Source: Nymphaea colorata
Taxonomy: Eukaryota > Streptophyta > Magnoliopsida > Nymphaeales > Nymphaeaceae
Reading direction: 5' to 3'
Length of the DNA stretch: 64,000 nucleotides
Assembly: GCF_008831285.2 (NCBI RefSeq)
Contig: NC_045141.1
Location: forward strand, 5,039,224 to 5,103,223
Positions 43,604 through 55,177 of this stretch are shown here, in pieces (positions within the stretch are counted from its first letter, which is position 1; every line of letters begins with the position of its first letter). The position numbers were made by a program, and so were the translations under genes. The notes beneath the pieces are model-generated. The model searched no databases. It was given only the letters and a program-made list of their open reading frames with translations, and had not been told where the DNA came from.

Positions 43604-46100
43604 TGTAAGACCCACGTTTTCTTTAAGTGCTTTCTAATCACATTTTATGACAACAAATGTGGAAAAAGATGGAGATAAGAGCAGACCTAATCACATTTTA
43701 CGACAACTAACCACTCATTAACTACTTTCTTAGAGGAAAAGACTCAACAATAGAAAGGAAAAGACTCAACAATAGAAAGAGAGAGAGAACGTGACGTCCT
43801 CCTTCTTGCTCTCTTGTTGGGATTGAGGCTCGTGGCTGCTAGAACGGAACCAGAAGCAGAGGTTGCTGCTGGAAGTTAATCTCAGATTTTCAGAGGTATG
43901 GGGATTTTCAGTTGTGAACAGAGCATGAAGCCTTATATTTTTGACCTGTTTTTCATTCTATTGGAGAGAAACAGAGCATGCATATAATAGATAAGGGCTG
44001 TAACGTTGTCGACAAAGGGCATGGGTTGCTCTTCTCGACTTAGAGTAAAACCTAAAAATCAGCAAGCAAACAAGGAAGAGAGGAAAGAAATACAGTAGAT
44101 TTTACCAACGAGTAGAGGCAATTGCCTGCCCCACTGGAAACCAATCGTTTTTCTCACGTGGGAGGCAGAGCGGCGACTTGGGAAAAACTAGACTGCAGCG
44201 TCGTCTTCTTGCAGTTCCCTTTCTACCTATGGCCCATCCCCATCGCAGCAGTGGCAGAGCTGAAAGAACGAGAGGAGAGGATGAGGCGGCGGCGGCAGCT
44301 GAAGGCATGGTCCACCAAAGGTATGGCAGCATGGGAAACACGGACGTAGGAAGAGAGCCCTCTTTTCCTCTCTGGTTTTGAGCATGGAAGAGCAAGGATC
44401 TATCGAGATCCCTTTTCCCATCCTCTGCTGCACGCTAGAGGGATTGGTTTGGGTGTCGCCTTCCTCACTATGACGGAACTGAGAAATGGGGGGGGGGCAG
44501 AGAGGGAACGGCGGCAACGGAAGGCGACGTGCGGCTGGTGGTGCAGCGGCATGCAACCGAACGATGGCCCCACGAAAGATGGACCGATCTCTCTCGCTCC
44601 GTCTGGTTTGGGGTTGAGAAAGAACGGTGGAATCCCCACCGCTGGTGGAGCGAGAAGAAGACGGAGGAGGAGCTCGTGAGGAGAGAGAAACTCCAGCGTG
44701 AAATGAGAGAAAACAAGGGTTTCGATGGTTTGATATTAAGTTGTAAAAATTATAAAACGGGTCCACCTTATTAGCAAAATTTACTAAAAAGCTGTTATAA
44801 ATTTTGAGCACTCTTGCCGCCACACTTTTGTGAAATATTTTGCAAAAAGAGGCTCGTGAAAGTTCTTTTCCACATAAGCCTAATATCTCATACGAAATAG
44901 CGAAATAGCACCCTCCAAGTTCTTAGAAATCACCAAAAGAAGGTTTTCATATATTTGTTTGAAATTTTTGTAGAAAAATGAATTGTTATGTGTTATTGCT
45001 TTGTGGTACCCTTAATTTTATTTGAAATTTCAGAATAAGGGTTCAAAAACCTTTTGTTCTATACGATGATTACAACATACTATGTGAGATTTTTGAACGT
45101 GATATACTTGTATAGATGCATGTCAACTCGACTTTGCTTTGTTGCCATTAAATTTAATTAGAAAATGGTTTATTGCTTCTGTTTGTGAAACCGAGCCTGA
45201 GGGCAGTTTCTGAGAGGGGTATTAGACACGGTCTAGTAATGAGAAACCCTCACTTTTGAAATTCGAAGGTGAAACGTGGACTGTGTGTAATTGTTTATGT
45301 GAGTGTGAGCTTTTGATATTGCCCAGTGTTTGGTTTTGTCCCGGTAGGGGTGGTGCGCGAGAGTTCCCTTTCGTTGCTGACTCATCTGTTTGTACTAGAG
45401 GGCCCACAGGGTATTGGGCAGCACAAGGGCCCGGGCTACTGCTGCTGTGTTGGGAGAGAGACATCTCTTGGTCCCTCAAACAAAGTTCCTAGAGGGGTCA
45501 TGCTGCTGCAGCGGCGATCTGGGATATCTGAGGATCCTTCACTATAGGTACCCTCGATCCATTGGATCACCTGGTGAAGATGTTCTGTTCTGCCCGTGAG
45601 TTGTGCCCACGGGGTTTTCTGTTGTTGCTCGACACGATGACCATGACATTGTCATGGAACCATGGTTGGAAGCCTACAAAATTTTGGAGGTTGTGCTCAC
45701 CTCGTTTTGTTTCTGTTAATGAGTCGTAACTGTAATATGTGTTAAGATTTGAAGACATTTGTTTTACAAAAATCAAATATTATTTTGGGCCATGTTCCAT
45801 TCATGGCTGGATTTTTTCATACTCAGAGAAATTATGACCCTTCTTTCTATCTCTAAAGGTAGTCCTTGATAGATTCTTGCTCACGGAGTGACGACCTCAG
45901 TCTTGTGATGGACGAGCATTGGTATTCTGGACACTGCGTCGGTTTTGGGCTTAGCGGTCATTTTATTTGTTTGTGTCCAAGTGTTTTATTTTAATATAGT
46001 GCATTTATTTCAGTTTTAGTCATGACTCAATGTTGCTTCTGCCATGATTTATATTAAAGAAAGAAAAAAAAAATTTGGTGTCAAAAATTTGGTCGTGACA
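43604..46100 (+). repeat. 3' LTR of the chromovirus (2497 bases)
   Basis: It runs TGTAAGACCCACG to GGTCGTGACA and pairs with 36445-38850. It contains an extra 22-base direct repeat (AAAAGACTCAACAATAGAAAG twice, 43735-43780). The matching start of the 5' LTR is missing, so the target duplication of this element cannot be read. Confidence 0.9.
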
Positions 46101-46640
46101 CCCACCACCTACCCTTATCATTACGCTTTTCAATTAGTCAACCTCATTCATTTTCCCTCTTGTTTTTCTCTCCTCACCCATGCTTTTCCTTATCATTTTT
46201 TCTCTCATCTACCTTCACCCTGCATTTCCTCCTCCGATGGTGGCAAATGACCAAAGGTAAGCAGCCCCTCAAGTTTGTCTATCTTAATCTCAAGTTTATT
46301 GCTATTGATTTCCTGTTTTGCATTCCTGGTCTTTTCCGCATTCCTTTCTGTTTCGCTGGAATTTTAAGTTTCTACATTTCAATGTTTTAGATTCTGTCAT
46401 CTCTTGTTTGCTCAATGCATTTGCATGTGGTTTTGGTGTGTTTCTCAATCTCATCTTTTTGTTTTGTTCTTTTCCAGGATTGTTGTGTGTGTCGGTTGGG
46501 ATACACTACAGACCTTTTTTGTTTTTGGTATGTGTTCTTTTTGCGTTTCTGGAAATTGGGTGTTCCTGCATTGAGTTCTAACTTTGGAGATGAAACACGA
46601 TATAGAATAGTTTACACTTTCTGGGGAAAACATACAGGAT
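46101..46640. other. Flank of the chromovirus, no gene
   Basis: C/T-rich DNA; overlapping frames 46160-46642 are hydrophobic, mutually exclusive and without family match. Confidence 0.4.
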
Positions 46641-46649
46641 AAATGAGAT

Positions 46650-46805
46650 TAAACGAGCCAATGAGTCGAGCTCGAGCTCAAACACAGTCTCTCGAGTCAA
46701 GTTCAAGTTTGAGTTCAAGTTGTGGATCTTGTGTCGAGCTCGAGCTGACTAAACATGACTAGATCTGAGCTCGAGCTCGACTCTGCTTGTGTGCAGCCCT
46801 ACAGC
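46650..46805. repeat. GAGCTCGAG element end
   Basis: GAGTCGAGCTCGAGCTC, GAGTTCAAG and GAGCTCGAGCTCGAC words lead to a GTGCAGCCCTACAG end, like the end of the 13.07 and 15.5 kb copies. No opposite inverted end was found, so the copy is partial. Confidence 0.5.
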
Positions 46806-47739
46806 TGACGCCCCAACTATTTTTTTTTTTTACTTTTACTTTTTTAAGTAACAAGGAACGTCTGATAAAAAATTGGATCCTCCACAAGAAACGCATAATT
46901 GACATAATGATACACACACACACACATTTATATATCATCTATATAGTTGTCAATAAATTCAATTTGGATCATATATCTGACCAAATTAACTACTTTAAAA
47001 GAATTGGATTATATAACAAATTATCATCTAAAGCAGTCGGACCAAATACGACTTCAAGAAATAACACATGATCATATTCAGATTCGGATTTAACTAAATA
47101 TTTCAACAGATTAAAATCGATTTCAGATTCATGTTAAATAAATATCCTCTATTTGATATCCATCCATTTGAAAGTTCATTCCGGACATATTATAATGTGG
47201 TTCAGTAGGCTTAAAAGCCAGACTTGGAATTAGTGTGTATTTGACAATCAGATTTGCCTAGGATTTGAATTATATTAAAATTTGGATTCAGATTTGATAT
47301 AGACATTTCTTCTTTTGCAGTGAGAGATTATAAATTGATATAGACAATTCAGATTCAAAAATTATAAATCCTATAAAGTCATTTACCAATGTTTCCTATA
47401 AACGTCATTTTCATGTTCATTACCTTGTTTGGCAACAATGAGATTACATCCATGTGCTTCTCAGCCCCTAGATTACCTGCCATTGTTCCATAGTTGCTAT
47501 TTCAGTTGTCCCATCCCAACCTGTGGCAAAAAAATGCTGCATATGAGTATTGCTCAAGGTGACAAGCTACTTTTCCATAGGAGAAGTGGCCAAAATACAT
47601 CTCGTTGTGAGCTGGATGAGTATTTCATTTTACTTCTGGGTTGAAAGTCGAAGCCTTTCACCCTTTCTCTCCCTCCTCCTAGAGTGGTAGGTTTGTTTTT
47701 GTGATATGATTCAATTTGCATATTGGTGTGCTTCCTTTT
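46806..47739. other. Intergenic DNA with a possible partial GAATCTG-family copy
   Basis: A stretch at about 47065-47300 carries CAGATTCGGATT, GATTTCAGATTCATG and similar words, weakly like the GAATCTGAATC family in inverted order. No gene is supported. Confidence 0.35.
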
Positions 47740-47830
47740 ACAGCACAAGGAGTTGAAGCCATGAGAATTTGAACCGGCTACCAGCCCCCTGCCCTGTCCA
47801 TTACGCCATTCCATTCATAGATGAAGTGAC
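47740..47830 (-). repeat. tRNA-like / SINE-like sequence
   Basis: On the reverse strand ATGGCGTAATGGACAGG resembles a pol III A box and CCGGTTCAAATTCTC, about 25 bases on, resembles a B box. Together they look like the head of a tRNA-derived SINE or a decayed tRNA. I cannot draw an acceptor stem, so it is not a functional tRNA. It lies just downstream of the small peptide frame. Confidence 0.35.
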
Positions 47831-47861
47831 TAAGATATATAATAATTAATTTGTTTTAGGG

Positions 47862-48017
47862 TTAGAAACAACAAATTCCACCATTTTTTTCTGGAAATCT
47901 TGCATAAGTCTCATCAGGACTGTGGTGGCTATCGATTTCTGATCCCTGCTCAACAAGAGCAGTTGCAACCAGTGCCAGAACGAAGAAGAGGATGAGCAAA
48001 TGGGAAAGAGAAGCCAT
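47862..48017 (-). CDS. Small secreted peptide gene, 51 codons, family unknown
   Basis: The frame starts at ATG 48017 and ends TAA at 47862. Residues 1-21 (MASLSHLLILFFVLALVATAL) form a strong signal peptide: a short start, then a leucine/phenylalanine-rich core, then an alanine-rich cleavage-like end. The mature part is polar (EQGSEIDSHHSPDE) and ends in ICCF. A canonical TATAAATA lies about 53 bases before the ATG. This combination suggests an expressed secreted or vacuolar peptide, or the first exon of a longer one. A GT in ATG|GTGGAA near the end could be a donor, so a spliced gene of the cysteine-rich peptide type is possible. I do not recognise the family. The evidence is the promoter-like context plus the signal peptide; there is no homology. 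Confidence 0.5.
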   Translation of the reverse strand: MASLSHLLILFFVLALVATALVEQGSEIDSHHSPDETYARFPEKNGGICCF

Positions 48018-48069
48018 TAAATTTGGTGATGGAGAGGGATGCGGTGGCCAAAGTGCCTGCCTTTGCGAC

Positions 48070-48077
48070 TATTTATA
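48070..48077 (-). promoter_or_regulatory. TATA box for the small peptide gene
   Basis: Read on the reverse strand the bases are TATAAATA (in CACTATAAATAGTCG), 53 bases before the ATG at 48017. That would place the start of transcription near 48040 with a leader of about 20-30 bases. It is a textbook plant core promoter match. Confidence 0.6.
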
Positions 48078-48830
48078 GTGAAACGAAGCTGCAGGCTCAA
48101 GGGTTTGAGCTCAAACACGGGAACTCTGGAATCAGCAGTACTCGTACGATTTAGAAAATTTACATGAAGAACTTGAGTAAAAATAATGATAATTGTCGAA
48201 TGTCGGTACTTTCAATTATTGCTTTATTTAGTTGTTTTTAGACTATTCGCTAACTTTATATGTGTGTCGTGCTGGGTACTGAAATACAAGTTAAATCATG
48301 GTAGGAGAGGTATTCCAAGAAACTGAAAGCAAGCCCTATAGCCTAAAACGAATGAGGTGTTAGGCGGAAGCTTAGTCTCTCCTACGGTATAATAAAATTT
48401 TATCCGTGCTTACCTAGAATTATTCCCTAACTCAAATCACTTTATAAGTCAAGTACAATCTTTAAGGCAAGTTCATGAAACAAACAAACTATTTTCATTG
48501 CCAAACGACCCTTTTGGCTTCCATGAAGTTAGTACATCTTATTGATAATTGTATGCCATAAGAATCTGAACCACTTGTATATTGCTGACATTAGGTGGCA
48601 ACATCATGTTATCCCCATGATATTTGCCCACCAAGCTTACTTCATGTGCATGATCACTAATTAACATAACGAAAAAGACAGCTCAGGAGGGCAGACTAAT
48701 ATGATAGGATCAGAATTCAATAGTCTTCAATCAATTAGACGGTTTATTTTGTCTTAGTGATGACAAGGTTGGGTGAAGTAGCCAAAATCTATAATGCAAT
48801 TGTTTTGAGACACGTAACTGTACAATCGAC
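48078..48830. other. Upstream region of the small peptide gene, otherwise intergenic
   Basis: No other frame is supported; this stretch would contain the promoter of the peptide gene. Confidence 0.35.
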
Positions 48831-48835
48831 CATGC

Positions 48836-48940
48836 CTAAGGTTGGGCATCGGGACTGGACTGGGGCCAAGCCAAATTTTAAGCCTAATACGCCGGAAATA
48901 CTCTGGCCCAAATGGCCAGGCCTAAGGGCTACAGGGAACT
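48836..48940. repeat. GGGCATCGGGCC-type short element
   Basis: It starts TAAGGTTGGGCATCGGGACTGG and the right side reads GGCCCAAATGGCCAGGCCTAAG. Such GGGC/GGCC-rich ends are common to non-autonomous hAT-like elements in plants. A related start is seen at 56.29 kb. Confidence 0.4.
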
Positions 48941-49065
48941 TGACTCTGCCCAACAAGGAGGAACTCAATTTGAAAAAAAAAATGTCATTTGACGTAGGCC
49001 CCCTCTGTTTTTATAAACCATTTCTCATGGGGGTCCTTTGGAAAAACCATAGAGACTAAAGCTTT

Positions 49066-49272
49066 TAGTAAGGTTGTGTTGGTTTAACCTGATGATAAAT
49101 TCCTGATGATATGAGATTCTTAAGATTTTAGATGCATGGATTTAAGATCAGACTTCCGATCTTAAATCCATGACTTTGAACATGTATAATAGACTGACAA
49201 TCTCCTAAAAAACAGCTTTTTATGCAATGTCAAGTCTTAGCTATACGAGGCCATCAAACCCAACCTAAAAGA
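49066..49272. repeat. Possible 200-base MITE
   Basis: The left end reads TAGTAAGGTTGTGTTGGTTT and the reverse complement of the right end reads TTTTAGGTTGGGTTTGATGG, so TTNGGTTGNGTTNG is shared. Inside, AGATTTTAGATGCATGGATTT and AAATCCATGACTTTGAAC are partly inverted. No frame is present. Confidence 0.5.
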
Positions 49273-49439
49273 AGCTTGGAAAGCTTTGAAAAGTGTGATA
49301 AAAAAAGAAACCAGCCCTTTTCTGAAAGGTATTTGAGTCCTTATCCATCTCCTAGTGGAGATAATAACCCATGGGAATGCCATATAAAAGTTGGTGAAGT
49401 GTTCATCCTTTTCACTATCTCTCTACTTTAATTTGTTAT

Positions 49440-49870
49440 AAGATAACGTTATGAAAAAGACAATGAAAAATAGAACAGGTTAAATTCACCAAATGTTGAA
49501 TGTTGTTACATAGCTAAGCGTTGAAAATCAATCATTACTAAAACCTCCATGAATCTTTTTGCACCATAAATCATTGGTAGTACTTATGTGGCAACGATTT
49601 TTCACTTTATCTGACATATTTGATTTCCCCATACACAAGATGAGTCAATTCCGCCTATATATGCAGTAATATGTTTGTGTGTTTACATATTTGGTAGACT
49701 GTCTTATCATGAAGATAGGACAATTCTTTCTCTTCCAAGGAGGCAAACCTCCTTTTGCAAAAAAAAAAAAAAAAACTTTGTTTTTGATGGAAATACCTTT
49801 TATAGTGAAAATTTCTTACTAAGAGGCACTAGTTATAAAATTTTTAAAATTTTAATAGGCACTAGTATCT
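49440..49870 (+). repeat. Left copy of a diverged direct duplication flanking the copia element
   Basis: The sequence from ACAATGAAAAATAGAACAGG through CACCATAAATCATTGGTAGTAC to GATGGAAATACCTTTTATAG recurs, diverged, at 55510-55990. The copies differ by many substitutions and indels. No gene is carried. Confidence 0.7.
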
Positions 49871-50280
<410 letters not shown>

Positions 50281-50285
50281 ACTCT
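50281..50285. repeat. Target site duplication, left (ACTCT)
   Basis: ACTCT directly precedes the 5' LTR and is repeated directly after the 3' LTR at 55447-55451. Five bases is normal for copia elements. Confidence 0.85.
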
Positions 50286-50561
50286 TTTTAGAATAGTGTG
50301 TATTGGGAACTGGGTCTGCATATGGACCCGGTCCCATGGGCACGGGAACCGAGAGTGGCTCGGTTCCCTAGGCAGGTCTCCCTCTTATATTTCCACTTAT
50401 TGCTGTTTTGTTGATTAAGTGAATAATAATATTCTCTCTCCTAGGGTTGCGGTTTTGCCCCTAGGTTAGAGCCTCTCCGTGGTTTTTCACCTCTTCTTGA
50501 GGTTTTCCACGTATATCGTGTGTTTCCTCTCTGTTTCTCTTGTCCGTTGTGTGTTTCTACA
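50286..50561 (+). repeat. 5' LTR of the copia element (276 bases)
   Basis: Its end GTGTTTCTACA joins the PBS without spacer. The first bases are TTTTAGAATAG where the 3' LTR has TGTTAGAATAG, so the canonical terminal TG is mutated to TT. Confidence 0.9.
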
Positions 50562-50573
50562 TGGTATCAGAGC
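50562..50573 (+). promoter_or_regulatory. Primer binding site of the copia element
   Basis: TGGTATCAGAGC is the usual site for initiator methionine tRNA and lies immediately after the LTR. Confidence 0.9.
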
Positions 50574-50898
50574 CAGCGCGTGTGAGATTGTTGGTGTGCC
50601 AGTAGCGTATCCACCGTTTTTTTCGTCACCCGCCAGTTTTTGGTCTCTGCCGCCGCCGCTTCCCGCTGCCGTTTCCGCCGCCGTCATCTGTTTTTGCTGC
50701 CACCGCTACCGTTTCCGCCGTCGTCATCCGTTTCTGCCGCCGCCGATGTCCTCTACAGCACCGTCGTCGTCGCCCTCTTCAGCGCTGTCGCCCTCTTCAG
50801 CGCCGCCGCCGTCGCCCTTTCCAGCACCTCCGCCGTTGCCTGCAGGCCTCCTGGTTATGTTTCCTGGTGTTAGGTAGTGCTGCTTGTTGGTGCCCGTG

Positions 50899-52570
50899 AT
50901 GGCAGAAGAGATGATCCCCAAGATTGGTGTTGCCTTCGACACGAGCCAGACTACCAAGAACGAGAACTTGCCGGTTCAGGTCACGTCTATTCGTTTGAAT
51001 AAAGACAACTATCTCTCTTGGTCTACCGCACTCGAAATAGGGATAACTATTCGCGGTCGCCTTCCCTATATCATAGGGGAGAAACCGGCGCCTAGCAAAG
51101 CAGACCCTCGATGGGCAACTTGGGCGTTGGAGGACAGTCAGGTTAAGGTGTGGAACATTAGTTCTGTTTCTGCTGATATTCAACCTCTTATTCTACGGAA
51201 GTCGACCTCTTATGATATGTGGACGGTGCTTGCGAGGATGTATGGCCGTAAGAAGAGGGTTCAGCGTACGTATCAGATTAAACGCAGTATCTACTCTCTT
51301 AACTAGGGTGATTTGTCCGTAGCCTCCTTCTATGCTGCCCTAAAGACTAAATGTGAGGAACTCGACTATCATGTGAATGATGACTGGAACTATGGGTCTG
51401 ATCATGCCATGTACTGGGAAAAGGAATGGATGGATCGTACGTTTATTTTTCTTGGAGGCCTGCGTGATGAATTTGAATCCATTCGGAGTCAAATTCTCAA
51501 CTGTGATGAGATTCCTGGGACAGAGGAGGTATATGCTCGGGTGGAATCTGAGGAACAACGACGCCAAGTGATGCATATTGACTTCAGTCATGGGAGTTCT
51601 CCTTCAGCCTTTGTTGGTCGTGCTTCAGGGACTGGATAGCATCCTACTCGACGTTGTAGCCATTGTAACAAATTGGGACATTCAGTTGATTTCTGTTGGG
51701 ATATTCATCCTGAGAAGAGACTTGTACGTGGTCGCCCTCCTTCTAGTCGGTGGGGTCCTTCTGTGCCAGATCCCAGTCGGAGTGGCTCTTCAAGTGTTGA
51801 GAAATCTAAGCTGTCTGCTGATCAAATCAAGGAACTGCAAGCGTACATCAGCCGCCTGTCTACTACTCAGGAGGAAGCCTCCACGTCTGAGGGAGCTCAG
51901 TTAGCCCAAGCTCTAGTTGCCACTAGCGATCAAGGTACTTCCTCTCTTGGTGGTTGGATTATTGACAGTGGAGCTACACATCATATGACAGGGGATCCTA
52001 AGATGTTTCAAGAATACAAATTGTCTTCCGGGCAGCAACACGTGTCGATGGCTGATGGTTCTTCTATCTCTGTGGCTGGAAAAGGGAGTTTGTCATTGTT
52101 AAATAAATACCATCTTCATGATGCTCTTCATGTTCCTAATATTCCTGTGAATTTGTTATCCGTCAGCAGTATTACCATAGAGCTTAATTGCAGTATAATT
52201 TTTTCTGCTGATTGTTGTTTCCTGCAGGACTTGGTGACGGGGCAGAAGATTGGGATTGGTTCGGCCATTGATGGACTTTACAGACTGCCTGTGCAGGTTG
52301 CTTCTGCTCTTATTTCAGCCACTAGTGGGCAGTTGTCAGGCATGGAAGACAGCTCCACCATCATGCGATGGCACGAGCGGCTTGGTCATCTTCCGTTTCT
52401 GTTGATTAAGAAGTTGTTTCCTAATCTTTTTCATTCTGTTTCTATGGACTCCTTCACCTGTGAAGTGTGTCAGTTGGCTAAACATGTTAGGGCTTTGTAC
52501 CCTATTTCCTTCAATAAAACCACCCGTCCTTTTGCTTTGGTTCACTCTGATGTTTGGGGTCCTTCGGGAG
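50899..52570 (+). pseudogene. Copia gag, zinc knuckle, protease and start of integrase (two stops)
   Basis: The frame starts at ATG 50899. The gag part has RLNKDNYLSWS (typical gag_pre domain) and a TAG at 51304-51306 where the family has Gln. A second TAG is at 51637-51639, just before a CSHCNKLGHSVDFC zinc knuckle (51655-51696). The protease has GGWIIDSGATHHM with a DSGA active site. The GAG-pre-integrase motif WHERLGHL and a CEVCQLAK zinc-binding part follow, then SDVWGPS with the first integrase Asp, where a frameshift near 52570 ends the frame. Both stops fit C-to-T change in CAG. Without them the proteins look complete. Confidence 0.85.
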
Positions 52571-54490
52571 TACCCCTTGTCGTGGTTTTTATTACTTTAT
52601 GACTCTTATTGATGACTACTCCCGTTGTACGTTCGTGTACCTGTTGAAAGAACGTAGTGAAGTTCCCGTTATTGTAAAAAGTTTTGTTGCCTTTGTTGAG
52701 ACTCAGTTTCAGACTTCTATTCAGGCGTTCCGCACTGATAATGCTAGAGAGTATGTCTCTCAATCCCTTGATGATTTCTTGAGGAGCAAGGGTATTGTTC
52801 ATGAAACATCCTGTAGTTACACTCCACCCCAAAATGGCGTGGCTGAACGGAAGAATCGCCATTTATTAGATGTCACTCGGGCTATTATGTTCCATCGGCA
52901 TGTTCCTAAGCGTTACTGGGGTGATGCACTTCTCACTAGTGCACATCTCATTAACCGTATGCCTACTCATGTGTTGAATGGTCATTCCCCGTATTCTGTG
53001 CTTTGGCCTACTCAGAATCCCTGGCCACTTACTCCTCGGGTGTTTGGGTGTATCTGTTTTGTACATGACCATAGTCCCTCTCTAAAAAAACTTGATCCTC
53101 GGTCTATCAAGGGCGTCTTCTTGGGGTATTCCTCTACTCAGAACGGATACAAATGTGTTGATCCTACCACCTCCAAAGTTTATGTCTCCCGGGATGTTAC
53201 TTTTCATGAACATGAGGCATACTTTCCTGTGAATCCTCTTCAGGGGGAGTGTCTAGGGAACAGTGGGGAAGAGTATTCCTCAAATCAACTGATTCAGTTT
53301 ATGGATTTCTTAGATTACAAGGCCAGTCACACTGTGGCAGACATAGTCAGAGATGAAGGGGGCTCTGTGGATGATCAGCCTACTGCCCGTGATCACTTGT
53401 TTGGCCAGGTGTACACTAGGAAGAAGAAAGATGTGGTTGAGGATGTTGATGTTACCAATCCCAATCCTATGAGTTCCCCGGATGACCCAAGTCCAGTGAA
53501 TGATGAGCTTCCCATAGCCCTGCGCAAGGGCACCAGGTCATGTACTTCTCATCCTATTCAGAGATTTGTTTCTTACGCAAAGCTTAGTAAAGATTACAAA
53601 TGCTTTGTTACATCCTTGTCTAAGTCTGTGATTCCCAGGTGTGTGGAAGATGCTAGAGAGGATCCCAAATGGCTACAGGCCATGACAGAGGAGATTGATG
53701 CCTTGGCAAGGAACAACACCTGGGAAGTAGTTGATATTCCCAAGGGCGCTCATTTAGTTGGTTCCAAGTGGGTGTTCAATGTGAAGTACAAACCTGATGA
53801 TACTGTGGAACGGTATAAGGCTCGTCTTGTTGCAAAGGGGTTCAGTCAAAAATATGGTATTGATTATCTTGAAACTTTTGCCCCTGTTGCTAAACTGAAA
53901 ACTGTGAGAGTTATTCTAGCACTTGCTTTGCAAAGGAAGTGGAGAATGGACCAGCTTGATGTCAAAAATGCATTCTTGAACGGCCATCTAGAGGAAGAGG
54001 TCTATATGAGCATGCCTCCTGGATATACCCAAGGCGGAAAATGTTGTCATCTCAAGAAAGCCTTGTATGGATTAAAGCAGTCTCCTAGAGCGTGGTTTGA
54101 AAGACTGAGGATAGTTATGAAGATTAATGGATACAAACAGAGAAATGGTGATCACACTTTGTTCATCAAGCAGAGAAATGGCCTGGTGAGTCTTCTTCTT
54201 GTATATGTTGATGATATGATTGTCATAGGTGACGATGAAGAAGAAAAAAGGAAGATGAAGGAGAGGTTAGTTGCTGAATTCGACCTTAAAGATCTGGGTA
54301 AACTAAGGTACTTTCTGGGGATAGAGATTGCTCGATCAGAAACGGGGCTTGTTATGAGCCAAAGGAAGTACACTCTGGATTTGTTAAAGGAGACAGGTAA
54401 ACTTGGATGTAGGCCCTTTCTAACTCCAATGGAGTCTGGTACTAAGATTAGCATCAAAACTGGCAACATCCTGGTGAGGAAGGAAAAGGA
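52571..54490 (+). pseudogene. Copia integrase and reverse transcriptase (frameshift-bounded)
   Basis: The main frame (52554-54533, first ATG not the true start) has D62 in FRTDNAREY and E98 in NGVAERKNR, which gives the DD35E spacing. Next come YWGDALLTSAHLINRMP and FGCICFVHDHSP. RT begins with WLQAMTEEIDALARNNTWE and KWVFNVKYKPD, then LVAKGFSQKYGIDYLETFAPVAK and the YVDD box at residues 551-554 (bases 54204-54215), in LLVYVDDMIVIG. Both ends are bounded by frameshifts, near 52570 and near 54485. No stop lies between. Confidence 0.9.
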
Positions 54491-55177
54491 CGGTATCAGA
54501 GGTTGGTTAGTAAGCTTATCTATCTTACTCTAACCCGCCCTGATATCACTTATGCTGTGAATGTGTTGAGTCAGTTTATGCATGCTCCTACTGATTATCA
54601 CAGGAAGAGTGCAGAAAGAGTGTTGGGGTACCTGAAGAATGATCCAGGGAAAGGATTACTATATACTCAGCAAAACCAGCTTAATATTGAAGGATACTCT
54701 GATGCAGATTGGGCAGGGTGGACTGATACTAGGAGGTCTACAACAGGGTACTGCAACTTTCTGGGGGGTAACCTGATTTTATGGAGAAGTAAAAGGCAGG
54801 AAGTTTGTTCTAGATCCAGTGCTGAGGCTGAATACAGGGCGGTTGCTATGAGAGTTACAGAAATGTTATGGTTGAAGATCCTTCTAGCAGATATTGGAGT
54901 TGAAATGGAAGAGAAGATGAAAATGTACTGCGACAACAAGTCTGTGATTAACCTTGCAAATAATCCCGTCCTCCATGACAGAACTAAACATGTGGAGATT
55001 GATCGCCACTTCATAGGGGAACACATAGATTCAAAGGAGTTGATCCTGCCTTATATGAAGTCTGAAGATCAAATTGCAGATGTTTTAACTAAAGCCTTAT
55101 GTACATCCCAATTTGAAAAGAATGTGAGCAAGCTTGGCATGTTTGACATGTATGCCAAGCTTGAGGGGGAGTGTTAG
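54491..55177 (+). pseudogene. Copia RNase H end of pol
   Basis: The frame from about 54500 has LIYLTLTRPDITYAV, then YSDADWAGWTDTRRSTTGY with the first RNase H Asp, SSAEAEYRAVA with the Glu, YCDNKSVINLA with the second Asp, and KHVEIDRHFI with the histidine near the end. It ends at TAG 55175-55177, three bases into the 3' LTR. The frameshift at its start is the only break. Confidence 0.9.
55159..55171 (+). promoter_or_regulatory. Polypurine tract of the copia element
   Basis: GCTTGAGGGGGAG precedes the 3' LTR start TGTTAGAATAG, the normal position of the plus-strand primer. Confidence 0.85.

Larger units (their letters stand above)
36445..46100 (+). mobile_element. Ty3/gypsy chromovirus (Tekay/Del-like), 5' LTR truncated by the Tat-like insertion
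   Basis: A forward element: 5' LTR (part), initiator-Met PBS, gag, protease, RT, RNase H, integrase with chromodomain, polypurine tract, 3' LTR. The chromodomain places it among chromoviruses; the 2.5 kb LTRs and the Met PBS fit the Tekay/Del group, though I cannot prove the group by eye. Pol has at least five in-frame stops and gag has frame breaks. The first 130-150 bases of the 5' LTR are absent, cut off where the Tat-like LTR begins. Confidence 0.85.

Noticed and set aside
44102-44823. Similar overlapping frames in the 3' LTR
   Set aside because: Same segment as above in the second LTR; no consistent frame is conserved.
50479-50877. Pro/Ala/Ser-rich frame before copia gag
   Set aside because: It begins in the LTR and runs through a CCG-rich leader; gag starts later at 50899 in another phase.
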